A stretch of 64,000 nt of DNA, from the NCBI RefSeq assembly GCF_007989805.1, contig NZ_BJUB01000002.1:310001-374000 (forward strand). Reading direction: 5' to 3'. The translations under genes were made by a program, and so were the position numbers. The notes under the pieces were generated by a model, which was not told the DNA's origin, searched no databases, and saw nothing but the letters and a program-made list of their open reading frames with translations. Every line of letters begins with the position of its first letter. The first letter of the stretch is position 1. Source of the DNA: Cellulomonas xylanilytica (GTDB lineage: Bacteria; Actinomycetota; Actinomycetes; Actinomycetales; Cellulomonadaceae). Shown here piece by piece: positions 16,597 through 25,104 of the stretch.

Positions 16597-18627
16597 TCAC
16601 CGCAGGAAGGCTGCCGCGACGCCGGAGTCGACCGGGACGTGCAGGCCGGTGGTCTGGACGAGGTCGGGTCCGGTCAACGCGAACACGGCCGCGGCGACGT
16701 GCTCGGGCAGGACCTCCTTCTTCAGCAGGGTGCGCTGCGCGTAGTAGGCACCCAGCTCCTCCTCCGGCACGCCGTAGGTCGCGGCGCGCTGGGCGCCCCA
16801 GCCGCCGGCGAAGATCCCCGACCCGCGCACCACCCCGTCGGGGTTGACCCCGTTGACCCGGATCCCGTGCGCGCCGAGCTCGGCGGCCAGGAGGCGGACC
16901 TGGTGAGCCTGGTCGGCCTTGGTCGCGGAGTAGGCGATGTTGTTCGGGCCCGCGAACAGGGAGTTCTTCGAGGCGATGTAGACGATGTCGCCGCCCATGT
17001 CCTGGGCGATCATCGCCCGGGCCGCCTCACGGGCGACCAAGAACGAGCCGCGGGCCATCACGTCGTGCTGCAGGTCCCAGTCCTTGACCGTGGTGTCCAG
17101 CAGCGGCTTGGAGATCGACAAACCCGCGTTGTTCACCACCAGGTCCACGCCACCGAACGCGAGGGACGTCTCGGCGATCAGGCGGGCGATGTCGTCCTCG
17201 GAGGTCACGTCGGCCTGCACGGCGATCGCCACGTCCGGACCACCCAACGAGGCGGCAACCTCGGACGCGCCCTCCAGGTTCAGGTCCGCGATGACCACGC
17301 AGGCACCCTCGGCGGCGAGCCGCTCGGCGATGGCCCGCCCGATGCCCGACCCGGCCCCGGTGACCAGCGCGACCCGGGTGGCCAACGGCTTGGGCTTCGG
17401 CATCCGGGCCAGCTTGGCCTCTTCGAGGGCCCAGTACTCGATGCGGAACTTCTCGGCCTCGTCGATCGGCACATAGGTGCTGATGGCCTCGGCGCCGCGC
17501 ATCACGTTGATCGCGTTGACGTAGAACTCCCCGGCCACGCGGGCGGTCTGCTTGTCCTTGCCGAAGGAGAACATCCCCACCCCCGGGACCAGGACGATCG
17601 CCGGATCCGCACCGCGGATCGCCGGGCTGTCCTCGGTGGCGTTGCGGTCGTAGTAGCCCTGGTAGTCCGCCCGGTACAGGGCATGCAGCTCCTTGAGGCG
17701 ACCCACGACCTCCTCGATCGGGGCGTCGCCGGGCAGGTCGACGACCAGCGGCTTGACCTTGGTGCGCAGGAAGTGGTCCGGGCACGACGTGCCCAGCTCG
17801 GCCAGCCGGCCCAGCGCCTCGCGCGACACGAAGTCCAGCACCACCGACGAGTCGGTGTAGTGGCCGACCTGCGGCTTGTCCGTCGACGCCAGCCCGCGGA
17901 TCACCGGCGCCAGCGCGGCGGCACGAGCCCGACGCTGCTCGTCGCCCAGCGGAGCGTTCACCACCTCACCGAACGGGTGCGGGCCCTCCGAGAGCTTCGA
18001 CGCGATGTACTCCTCGGCGGTCCGCACGATGTGCAGCGACCGCTCCTCCGCCTCGGCCGACGTCGAACCCCACGCGGTGATGCCGTGCCCGCCCAGGATG
18101 CAGCCGATCGCCTGCGGGTTCGCCGCCTTGATCGCCGCGATGTCCAGCCCCAGCTGGAACCCCGGCCGACGCCACGGCACCCACACCACCGTGTCCCCGA
18201 ACACCTCCTGCGTGAGCTTCTCGCCGTCGGCCGCCGTCGCGAACGCGATCCCCGAGTCCGGGTGCAGGTGATCCACGTGCGCCGCATCGACCAGAGCGTG
18301 CATCGCCGTGTCGATCGACGGCGCCGCACCCCCCTTGCCGTGCAGGCAGTAGTCGAACGCCGCGACCATCTCGTCCTCGCGGTCCACGCCCGGGTAGACG
18401 TCGACCAGCGCACGCAGGCGATCCAGGCGCAGCACCGCCAGGTTCTTCTCGGTCAGCGTGCCCAGGTCACCCCCGGACCCCTTCACCCAGAGCAGCTCGA
18501 CGTCCGAACCCGTCACCGGGTCCGTGGCGCTGCCCTTGGCCGACGTGTTGCCACCCGCGTAGTTGGTCGTCCGTGGGTCCGCACCCAACCGGTTCGACCG
18601 TGCGACCAGTTCCTCAGCGACGCTCAT
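16597..18627 (-). CDS. rhaEW: bifunctional L-rhamnulose-1-phosphate aldolase / L-lactaldehyde dehydrogenase
   Basis: A 676-residue fusion. The N-terminal class II aldolase domain (about 1-400) has NYAGGNTSAKG, the zinc-site HVDHLHPDS near residue 119, and GGHGITAWG near residue 163. The C-terminal SDR domain (about 420-676) has VTGAGSGIG, NNAG and a catalytic YSATKAD. In other bacteria this fusion cleaves rhamnulose-1-phosphate to DHAP and L-lactaldehyde and oxidises the latter to L-lactate. ATG 18627 overlaps the rhaI stop (ATGA); ATG 18636 is an alternative start three residues longer. It is the third gene of rhaM-rhaI-rhaEW. L-lactate made here would feed LldD at 40529. Confidence 0.93.
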   Translation of the reverse strand: MSVAEELVARSNRLGADPRTTNYAGGNTSAKGSATDPVTGSDVELLWVKGSGGDLGTLTEKNLAVLRLDRLRALVDVYPGVDREDEMVAAFDYCLHGKGGAAPSIDTAMHALVDAAHVDHLHPDSGIAFATAADGEKLTQEVFGDTVVWVPWRRPGFQLGLDIAAIKAANPQAIGCILGGHGITAWGSTSAEAEERSLHIVRTAEEYIASKLSEGPHPFGEVVNAPLGDEQRRARAAALAPVIRGLASTDKPQVGHYTDSSVVLDFVSREALGRLAELGTSCPDHFLRTKVKPLVVDLPGDAPIEEVVGRLKELHALYRADYQGYYDRNATEDSPAIRGADPAIVLVPGVGMFSFGKDKQTARVAGEFYVNAINVMRGAEAISTYVPIDEAEKFRIEYWALEEAKLARMPKPKPLATRVALVTGAGSGIGRAIAERLAAEGACVVIADLNLEGASEVAASLGGPDVAIAVQADVTSEDDIARLIAETSLAFGGVDLVVNNAGLSISKPLLDTTVKDWDLQHDVMARGSFLVAREAARAMIAQDMGGDIVYIASKNSLFAGPNNIAYSATKADQAHQVRLLAAELGAHGIRVNGVNPDGVVRGSGIFAGGWGAQRAATYGVPEEELGAYYAQRTLLKKEVLPEHVAAAVFALTGPDLVQTTGLHVPVDSGVAAAFLR

Positions 18628-19778
18628 GCTCCCCATCCCGCCTGTGTGCCGCCGACGCGCTCGGCGACGATCTTCTCCGCGTACCCCGACGCCTTGTACG
18701 CCCCGATCGGGTCGCGGTCGAGCCCTTGCGACTCCCGCAGCTCCGCGAGCAGCGGCCGCACGTCCGTGTTGTACGCGTCCATCACCAGCCCGTTGGCACC
18801 CAGCACGTCACCGGACGTCTGCGCCTCGAGCAGCGCGTCGGCGTCGACCAGCAGCGCCTTCGCGGTGGCCTCCTGGACGTTCATGACCGAGCGGATCTGC
18901 CCGGGGATCTTCGGCTCGATGTTGTGGCACTGGTCGAGCATGAAGTTGACCCCCGAGTCCGGTGCCAGGGCTCCCGACTGCACGATCTCGTGCATGATCC
19001 GGAACAGCTGGAACGGGTCCGCCGAGCCGACCATGAGGTCGTCGTCGGCGTAGAAGCGCGAGTTGAAGTCGAACGCGCCGAGCCGGCCGGCCCGCAGCAG
19101 CTGGGCGACGATGAACTCGATGTTGGTCCCCGGCGCGTGGTGCCCGGTGTCGAGGACGACCATCGCGCGGTCCCCGAGCGCCAGGCAGTGCAGCAGCGAC
19201 GTGCCCCAGTCGGGGATGTCCATGGCGTAGAACGCGGGCTCGAAGAACTTGTACTCGAGGATCAGCCGGTGGTTCGGGTCGAGCGCCGCGTAGATCTCGG
19301 CGAGGGAGTCCGCGAGCCGGTCCTGCCGGGCGCGCAGCGAGTCCTGACCGGGGTAGTTCAGCCCGTCGGGCAGCCAGAGCTTGAGGTCGGTGGACCCCGT
19401 GGCGCGCATGACGTCGATGCACTGCAGGTGGTGCGCGACGGCCTTCTTCCGCACGGTCGCCGACGGGTGCGTCAGCGAGCCGAGCATGTAGTCGTCGTCC
19501 TGGAACAGGTTCGAGTTGATCGCCCCGATGGTGACGCCTTGCTCCTTGGCGTGGCGCGCGAGGTCGTCGTAGTCGTCGACCAGGTCCCACGGGATGTGCA
19601 GGCTCACCCGCGGCGCGACGCCCGTGTACCGGTGCACCTGCGCGGCGTCGGCGATCTTCTCGTACGGGTCGCGCGGCACGCCCTGCTGCGCGAACACCTT
19701 GAACCGGGTGCCGGAGTTGCCGAACGCCCAGGAGGGGAGCTCGATCGTCTGCTGCCTCAAAACATCGTGGATGGTCAT
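18624..19778 (-). CDS. rhaI: L-rhamnose isomerase
   Basis: A 384-residue TIM-barrel isomerase of the RhaI type (Pseudomonas stutzeri / actinobacterial), not the E. coli RhaA type. It converts L-rhamnose to L-rhamnulose with two metal ions. Visible metal-site stretches are LEYKFFEPAFYAMD near residue 172 (Glu), VLDTGHHAPGTN near 208 (Asp, His) and FDFNSRFYADDDL near 239 (Asp). Length fits the family. The start overlaps the rhaM stop and the stop overlaps the rhaEW start (both ATGA), so the three genes are coupled. Confidence 0.95.
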   Translation of the reverse strand: MTIHDVLRQQTIELPSWAFGNSGTRFKVFAQQGVPRDPYEKIADAAQVHRYTGVAPRVSLHIPWDLVDDYDDLARHAKEQGVTIGAINSNLFQDDDYMLGSLTHPSATVRKKAVAHHLQCIDVMRATGSTDLKLWLPDGLNYPGQDSLRARQDRLADSLAEIYAALDPNHRLILEYKFFEPAFYAMDIPDWGTSLLHCLALGDRAMVVLDTGHHAPGTNIEFIVAQLLRAGRLGAFDFNSRFYADDDLMVGSADPFQLFRIMHEIVQSGALAPDSGVNFMLDQCHNIEPKIPGQIRSVMNVQEATAKALLVDADALLEAQTSGDVLGANGLVMDAYNTDVRPLLAELRESQGLDRDPIGAYKASGYAEKIVAERVGGTQAGWGA

Positions 19779-20140
19779 GCGGGAAGCTCCTGGGGGTGGG
19801 TGGCGAGGCCGGCCGCGCGCAGCTGGTCCTCCAGGTGGAACACCTCGTCGAGGACCTGGAAGCCCTCGTCCGGGTTGCCGTCGTCGACGAAGAACTCGCT
19901 CATCTCAGCCTGCCAGCGCGGGTTGACCGCGGTGCGGGTCATGGCCTCCTGAGCGGCGGCGTAGTCGTCGGTCTCGAGGTAGCCGACGAGCAGGCCGTCA
20001 CCGGACAGGAACAGCGAGTAGTCCCGCCAGCCGGTGTCCCGCAGCGCCTCGAGCATCTCGGGCCACACGGCGGCATGCCGGGTCCGGTACTCGTCCAGCC
20101 GGTCGGGCCGGACGCGGGACACGAAGCACACGCGGGTCAT
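19775..20140 (-). CDS. rhaM: L-rhamnose mutarotase
   Basis: A 121-residue ferredoxin-like-fold protein that interconverts alpha- and beta-L-rhamnose. The family signature YRTRHAAVWPEMLEAL (catalytic His near residue 22) is followed by DYSLFLSGDGLLVGYLE and ending motifs of the family. It is slightly longer than the usual 104-110 residues because of a C-terminal tail. It is the first gene of the rhamnose operon, behind a promoter with two embedded operators (20165-20209). Confidence 0.93.
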   Translation of the reverse strand: MTRVCFVSRVRPDRLDEYRTRHAAVWPEMLEALRDTGWRDYSLFLSGDGLLVGYLETDDYAAAQEAMTRTAVNPRWQAEMSEFFVDDGNPDEGFQVLDEVFHLEDQLRAAGLATHPQELPA

Positions 20141-20164
20141 GCGGCACCTTCCTCGATTCGACGT

Positions 20165-20209
20165 TGAAACGATTCACGCACTCTAAGTAAGCGTTTACCG
20201 CACTGTCAA
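20165..20209 (-). promoter_or_regulatory. rhaM promoter with two operators
   Basis: On the minus strand TTGACA (20204-20209) and TTAGAG (20181-20186) are spaced by 17 bp. The spacer holds GTAAACGCTTAC (20187-20198), a generic LacI-like site. Just downstream lies TGAATCGTTTCA (20165-20176), the rhamnose-class palindrome. Repression by two LacI-family proteins, one specific and one global, is the simplest reading. Confidence 0.65.
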
Positions 20210-20255
20210 GAGTAGAGCCGCGGACGCCGTCGCGTCAGCCCGGCCTTGAGAATCG

Positions 20256-20267
20256 TGAATCGATTCA
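20256..20267. promoter_or_regulatory. rhamnose-class operator before the lacI gene
   Basis: TGAATCGATTCA is a perfect 12-bp palindrome, 133 bp before the LacI start at 20400 and 80 bp from the matching site at 20165-20176. The pair could bind one tetramer by looping or autoregulate the divergent gene. It defines the rhamnose-class consensus. Confidence 0.6.
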
Positions 20268-20399
20268 TTACCCTGCACCGTACGCGTAGGCCCGGCCCGC
20301 CACAAGAGTCACGGTGCAGCGAGGCACCCACGACGGTCGTCGCCGGGCAACTACCATCGGGCGCACGCTCGATGGGTTCGACGGAGAGGACGACGGTCG

Positions 20400-21446
20400 A
20401 TGTCGACGACGACACGGGGACGCGCGGACCGCCGGCCCTCCATCACGGACGTCGCCAAGCGGGCCGGGGTGTCGGTGGGCACCGTCTCCAACGTCCTCAA
20501 CCGTCCCGACCAGGTCAGCGACAGCACGCGCGACCGCGTCCTCGTCGCCATCGAGGAGCTCCAGTTCGTGCGCAACGCCTCCGCGCGGCAGCTGCGCGCG
20601 GGCACCATCCAGACCGTCGGCGCCATCGTGCTCGACATCGCCAACCCGTTCTTCACCGAGGTCGCCCGGGGCGTCGAGGACCGGCTGGCCGCCGACGAGT
20701 ACACGCTCATGCTCAGTTCCTCCGACGAGGACCCGGAGCGCGAGGCCCGGTACCTGCGGCTGTTCGAGGAGCACGGCGTGCAGGGCGTCATGGTCACGCC
20801 GTCCGCCGGCTCGCTCGACGGCCTGCTGGCGCTGCGCGACCGCGGCATCGACGTCGTCCTGCTCGACACCACGTCGCCCGTCGACGACATCTCGTCGGTC
20901 GCGGTCGACGACGTGCGCGGCGGCGCCCTGGCGATCGAGCACCTGGTCAGCCTGGGCCACACCCGCATCGCGTTCCTCAACGGGCCGCTCACCATCAAGC
21001 AGTGCGTGGACCGCCGCGAGGGCGTCCTCGCCGCGCTGGCCGACGCCGGGCTGGACCCGGCGGCGTCGCTCGTCGAGATCACCATCGGGTCGCTGAACGC
21101 CGAGGGCGGTGAAGACGGGGTCAACCGGCTCCTCGATGCCGACGGCGACCGGCCCACCGCGATGTTCTGCGTCAACGACCTCACCGCGCTGGGCGCCCTG
21201 CGCGCGCTGCGCGCTCACGGTGTGGCGATCCCCGCCGAGATGGCCGTCGTCGGGTACGACGACGTCGTCTTCGCGTCGATGCTCACCGTGCCGCTGACGT
21301 CCGTCCGCCAGCCGACCCACCAGCTCGGCTGGACCGCCGCCGACCTGCTGCTGCGCCAGCGGTCCGAGGGCGCGGCGTTCCAGCACCAGCGCGTCCAGTT
21401 CCAGCCCGAGCTGGTGGTCCGCGGCTCGTCGGACCCGTCGGCCTGA
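20400..21446 (+). CDS. LacI-family regulator of rhamnose utilisation
   Basis: A 348-residue LacI-family repressor. The helix-turn-helix (SITDVAKRAGVSVGTVSNVL) spans residues 14-33, followed by the hinge and an effector-binding domain (NPFFTEVARGVED near 80; VVGYDDVVFASM near 283). It is divergent from rhaM-rhaI-rhaEW with TGAAWCGATTCA palindromes between them. Regulation of rhamnose genes with rhamnose or rhamnulose as inducer is therefore the likely role, as for the actinobacterial RhaR of the LacI family. The same palindromes recur before the Gfo/GH42 pair, lldD and the rhamnogalacturonan lyase. Confidence 0.9.
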   Translation: MSTTTRGRADRRPSITDVAKRAGVSVGTVSNVLNRPDQVSDSTRDRVLVAIEELQFVRNASARQLRAGTIQTVGAIVLDIANPFFTEVARGVEDRLAADEYTLMLSSSDEDPEREARYLRLFEEHGVQGVMVTPSAGSLDGLLALRDRGIDVVLLDTTSPVDDISSVAVDDVRGGALAIEHLVSLGHTRIAFLNGPLTIKQCVDRREGVLAALADAGLDPAASLVEITIGSLNAEGGEDGVNRLLDADGDRPTAMFCVNDLTALGALRALRAHGVAIPAEMAVVGYDDVVFASMLTVPLTSVRQPTHQLGWTAADLLLRQRSEGAAFQHQRVQFQPELVVRGSSDPSA

Positions 21447-21488
21447 GCACGCCACACCGTTCGCCGCCGGCGAGTCCGCCACCCTCCG

Positions 21489-21539
21489 CCGAGCTCGTAC
21501 CGCCCGCCCGAACTCGTCGGTTGCCACGGACGAGTTCGG
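21489..21539 (+). repeat. hairpin repeat (GACGAGYTCG family), likely terminator of the lacI gene
   Basis: CCGAACTCGTC (21508-21518) pairs perfectly with GACGAGTTCGG (21529-21539) across a ten-base loop. A related CCGAGCTCGTA lies at 21489-21499. Sequence and layout match the nested hairpins at 31914-31983. It lies 60 bp after the lacI stop and could end that transcript. Confidence 0.6.
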
Positions 21540-21598
21540 CCCGGAGGAACGAGGCCGGGCAGGCTGGTCGGTGCTGGGCGCGATGGACGGATCACGAA

Positions 21599-21630
21599 GC
21601 AAGCGCTTACCGTGGCATTGGATCGATTCA
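21599..21630 (+). promoter_or_regulatory. paired operators before the Gfo/Idh-GH42 genes
   Basis: GCAAGCGCTTACC (21599-21611, generic class) and TGGATCGATTCA (21619-21630, rhamnose class) lie side by side, 20 bp before the chosen GTG start at 21651. The same two classes are paired at rhaM (20165-20198) and at the lyase gene (45968-46059). Confidence 0.6.
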
Positions 21631-21650
21631 TGAAGGCAAGGGAGCCGGAC

Positions 21651-22760
21651 GTGACGGAGCAGGGCATGCTGAGGGTCGCCATCGTGGGGACGGGGGCGAT
21701 CGCCCACGCCCACGCGGGGGTCCTGGCAGCCGACCCGCTGGCCGACGTCGTCGCCGTCGCCGACCCCAACCCGGCGGTGCGGGACGCGTTCGCCGACGAG
21801 TTCGACGTGGCCGGCCGGTACGACAGCCTCGACGACCTGCTCGCGGCCGGGCTCGTCGACGTCGTGCACCTGTGCACCCCGCCCGGCCTGCACAAGGACC
21901 AGGCGATCACCGCCCTGCGCGGCGGAGCGCACGTGGTCTGCGAGAAGCCGCCCGTCCTGTCGCTGGCCGACCTGGACGCGGTGCTCGAGGTCGCCCGCGA
22001 GGTCGGCCGCGAGTACGCGGTGGTGTTCCAGCAGCGCACCGGGACGGCCGTCGGGCACGTGCAGAGGCTGCTGGCGGACGGCACGCTCGGACGTCCGCTC
22101 GTCGGGGTCTGCCACACGCTCTGGTACCGCAAGCAGGAGGACTACTACGCGGTGCCGTGGCGCGGGAAGTGGGCGACCGAGGGCGGCGGGCCGCTGCTCG
22201 GGCTGGGCATCCACCAGCTCGACCTGCTCGCGTTCCTGCTGGGCGAGTGGGCCGAGGTCGACGCGCGCGCATTCCGGCTGGACCGCGACCTGGAGACGGA
22301 GGACACGTCGACGGCGGTCATCCGGTTCGCCAACGACGCGATCGTGTCCGTGCTGACCACCGCCCTGTCGCCGCGCCAGGTCAGCTACGTACGGGTCGAC
22401 ACCTCGCTCGGCACGGTCGAGGTCGAGCACCTCTACGGCCACGACGCCCGCGCGTGGACGCTGACCCCCGCGCCGGCCCGCACCGGCGGCGAGCCGGACG
22501 CGGCGCCGTCGTCGTGGGCGCTGCCGGCCGACGACGAGCCCTCCGGCCACACCCCGCTGCTGCGGGCGGTCTACGCGGCGCTGCGCTCGGGCGAACCGTT
22601 GCCCGCGGTCGCCGCGGACCCGCACCGGTCGCTGGAGCTGGTCACCGCCATCTACGCGTCCGCGTCCCTCGGGCGCCCGGTCACCAAGGCCGACCTGGCC
22701 CCGGGCAGCACCCTGCGCGACGGTTTCCTGCACGGCATCGAGGACCTCCGCCCGGCATGA
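21651..22760 (+). CDS. Gfo/Idh/MocA-family oxidoreductase
   Basis: A 369-residue NAD(P)-dependent oxidoreductase. The Rossmann motif VAIVGTGAIAHAHAG is near residue 8 and the family EKPP is near residue 92. The catalytic-side GLGIHQLDLLAF near residue 185 holds the conserved His and Asp. GTG 21651 is chosen because GGGAG lies six bases upstream and because upstream in-frame ATGs fall on the operators. It is followed, after three 44-bp repeats, by a GH42 gene. Both are probably rhamnose-regulated. The sugar oxidised is unknown. Confidence 0.82.
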   Translation: MTEQGMLRVAIVGTGAIAHAHAGVLAADPLADVVAVADPNPAVRDAFADEFDVAGRYDSLDDLLAAGLVDVVHLCTPPGLHKDQAITALRGGAHVVCEKPPVLSLADLDAVLEVAREVGREYAVVFQQRTGTAVGHVQRLLADGTLGRPLVGVCHTLWYRKQEDYYAVPWRGKWATEGGGPLLGLGIHQLDLLAFLLGEWAEVDARAFRLDRDLETEDTSTAVIRFANDAIVSVLTTALSPRQVSYVRVDTSLGTVEVEHLYGHDARAWTLTPAPARTGGEPDAAPSSWALPADDEPSGHTPLLRAVYAALRSGEPLPAVAADPHRSLELVTAIYASASLGRPVTKADLAPGSTLRDGFLHGIEDLRPA

Positions 22761-22777
22761 CCGCCCCCATGCGTCCA

Positions 22778-22947
22778 ACGTCCGCACTCGACGGGGCTGG
22801 AACACGCACGAGTGCGGACGTCGTCGAAGGCGGCGACGGGACGTCCGCACGATCGAGCGTCCCGACGACCGGATCTGCGGACGTCGGCACTCCATCCACC
22901 GGGACGTCCGCACGATGGAGGGTCCCGACGACCGGATCTGCGGACGT
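22778..22947. repeat. three 44-bp palindromic repeats
   Basis: Three intergenic copies, each exactly 44 bp: 22778-22821, 22841-22884 and 22904-22947. Each starts with ACGTCCGCA and ends with TGCGGACGT. The first has longer arms (13 bp). The second and third share nearly the same 26-bp core (GACGACCGGATC at its end). They fill most of the 250-bp gap between the Gfo/Idh and GH42 genes. Related copies occur at 42307-42350 and 54129-54234. Confidence 0.85.
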
Positions 22948-23010
22948 CCGGTGCGGCCCAGATGAACGTGTTGATCCCGACCTAGACCTACGACGAGCGG
23001 CGAGGACCCG

Positions 23011-24975
23011 ATGATCCAGTACGGCGGCGACTACAACCCCGAGCAGTGGCCCCTGGCCACCCGCATCGAGGACGTGGAGCTCATGCAGCAGGCCGGCGTC
23101 ACGCTGGTCAGCGTCGGCATCTTCAGCTGGGCGCAGCTCGAGCCCCGCGAGGGCGAGTTCGAGTTCGAGTGGCTGGACGACGTCCTCGACCGGCTGCACG
23201 GGGCGGGCATCAAGGTCGCGCTGGCCACCGCGACGGCGAGCCCGCCGCCGTGGCTCACGCGCAAGCACCCGGAGTTCCTGCCGGAGCTGGCGGACGGCAC
23301 GGTGCTGCACCCGGGCGGTCGGCAGGCGTACCGGGTGTCGTCGCCCGCGTACCGCGAGTACGTGCTGCGGATGACGCGGACGATGGCGGAGCGGTACGGG
23401 ACGCACCCCGCCCTGGCGCTGTGGCACGTGGACAACGAGCTGGGCTGCCACGTCCCGCACGACTTCTCCGACGATGCCGCGGTCGCGTTCCGGCGCTGGC
23501 TGGCGGACCGCTACGGCACCGTCGAGGCGCTCAACGCCGCCTGGGGGACCGCGTTCTGGTCGCAGCGGTACGACGACTTCGACGAGGTGCTGCCGCCGCG
23601 CAGCGCACCGACGTACCCGAACCCGACGCAGCAGCTGGACTTCGCGCGGTTCTCCTCCGACGAGCTCCTGGTGCACTACCGCGCGCTGCGGGACGTGCTG
23701 CGCGAGGTCACCCCGGACGTGCCGACGACGACCAACCTCATGCTGTCGACGGGCACGAAGTGGATGGACTACTTCTCCTGGGCCGACGACCTCGACGTCA
23801 TCGCCAACGACCACTACACGCGCGCCCACGACCCGGAGGCGCACGTCGAGCTGGCGTTCAGCGCCGACCTGTCGCGCGGGGTGGCCGGTGGCGAGCCGTG
23901 GATGCTGATGGAGCACTCGACGAGCGCGGTCAACTGGCAGCCGCGCAACCGCACCAAGCGCCCGGGCGAGATGATCCGGCACTCGCTGGCGCACGTGGCC
24001 CGCGGCGCCGACGCGGTGATGTTCTTCCAGTGGCGGCAGTCCGCCGCGGGGGCGGAGAAGTTCCACTCGGCGATGCTGCCGCACGCGGGGACCGACACCG
24101 ACGTGTGGCGCAACACGGTCGCGCTCGGGTCCGCTCTGACGGCGCTCAGCGAGGTCGAGGGCAGCCGGGTCCGCGCGCGGGCGGCGATCGTCTTCGACTA
24201 CCCCGCCTGGTGGGGCACCGAGCTCGACAGCCACCCCTCGGCCGCGGTCACCTACCCGGACCGGGTGCTCGCCCACTACCGCGCGCTGTGGCAGCGGAAC
24301 GTCACGGTGGACGTCGTGCGGCCGTCGGCGGACCTCTCGGGGTACGACCTGGTCGTCGTGCCGGGGCTGTACCTGGTGGCGGACGCCGACGCGGCGAACA
24401 TCGCCCGCGCGGCCGAGCGTGGTGCGTCCGTGCTGGTCACGTACTTCTCGGGCATCGCCGACGAGCACGACCACATCCGCCTCGGCGGGTACCCCGGGGC
24501 CTTCCGGGAGCTGCTCGGCGTGCGCACCGAGGAGTTCTGGGCGCTGCAGGACGGCGAGACGCTGACCCTCGACGACGGCACGGCCGCCGACGTGTGGTCC
24601 GAGCAGACGCACCTGTCCCCCGGCACCGAGGCCGTCCGCACGTTCGCCGACGGCGACCTGGCGGGCTGGCCCGCGCTCACCCGGCGAGCCGTCGGCTCGG
24701 GAGCCGCCTGGTACCTGGGCACGCGCCTGGACGCCGACGGGCTGCAGGGCGTGACGGACGCGCTGATCGCGGAGGCCGGGCTCACGCCGGGTCCCGAGGG
24801 CGTCGAGGTGGTGCGGCGGGTCGCCGACGACGGGCGCTCCTGGCTGTTCCTCCTCAACCACTCCGCCGACGAGGTCACGGTGCCGGCATCGGGGCACGAG
24901 CTGCTCCGCGACGAGCTGGTGCGCGACACCGTCGCCATCCCGGCAGGCGGGGTCGCCGTGGTTCGCGAGGTCTGA
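23011..24975 (+). CDS. GH42 beta-galactosidase
   Basis: A 654-residue glycoside hydrolase of family 42. It starts with the typical YGGDYNPEQWP. The general acid/base Glu is in WHVDNELGCH (near residue 143) and the nucleophile Glu is in MLMEHSTSAVNWQ (near residue 304). The central A4-like trimerisation domain and a C-terminal small beta domain follow. No signal peptide is present, so it acts inside the cell, probably removing galactose from short galactan or rhamnogalacturonan side-chain oligomers. ATG 23011 lies 60 bp after the last 44-bp repeat. Its expression may depend on the upstream Gfo/Idh promoter. Confidence 0.93.
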   Translation: MIQYGGDYNPEQWPLATRIEDVELMQQAGVTLVSVGIFSWAQLEPREGEFEFEWLDDVLDRLHGAGIKVALATATASPPPWLTRKHPEFLPELADGTVLHPGGRQAYRVSSPAYREYVLRMTRTMAERYGTHPALALWHVDNELGCHVPHDFSDDAAVAFRRWLADRYGTVEALNAAWGTAFWSQRYDDFDEVLPPRSAPTYPNPTQQLDFARFSSDELLVHYRALRDVLREVTPDVPTTTNLMLSTGTKWMDYFSWADDLDVIANDHYTRAHDPEAHVELAFSADLSRGVAGGEPWMLMEHSTSAVNWQPRNRTKRPGEMIRHSLAHVARGADAVMFFQWRQSAAGAEKFHSAMLPHAGTDTDVWRNTVALGSALTALSEVEGSRVRARAAIVFDYPAWWGTELDSHPSAAVTYPDRVLAHYRALWQRNVTVDVVRPSADLSGYDLVVVPGLYLVADADAANIARAAERGASVLVTYFSGIADEHDHIRLGGYPGAFRELLGVRTEEFWALQDGETLTLDDGTAADVWSEQTHLSPGTEAVRTFADGDLAGWPALTRRAVGSGAAWYLGTRLDADGLQGVTDALIAEAGLTPGPEGVEVVRRVADDGRSWLFLLNHSADEVTVPASGHELLRDELVRDTVAIPAGGVAVVREV

Positions 24976-25045
24976 CCGCGAGGCGTCCATCGGCCGCCGG
25001 GCCGTCATCCGCGGTCACGCCCGAGGGCTGACGGGGGGCGACGCA

Positions 25046-25083
25046 CCCGTCGGCCCGGTCCGCCGTTCCCCCGGGCCGACGGG
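25046..25083. terminator. bidirectional terminator hairpin
   Basis: CCCGTCGGCCCGG (25046-25058) pairs with CCGGGCCGACGGG (25071-25083), a perfect 13-bp stem with a 12-base loop. It lies between the convergent ends of the GH42 gene and the YcaQ-like gene. Confidence 0.75.
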
Positions 25084-25104
25084 GACGGAGGGCCGGCTCG
25101 CCGG

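Noticed and set aside
22778..22947. CRISPR array
   Set aside because: Units are palindromic, 44 bp, with only 19-bp gaps and no cas genes; copies occur in both orientations elsewhere.
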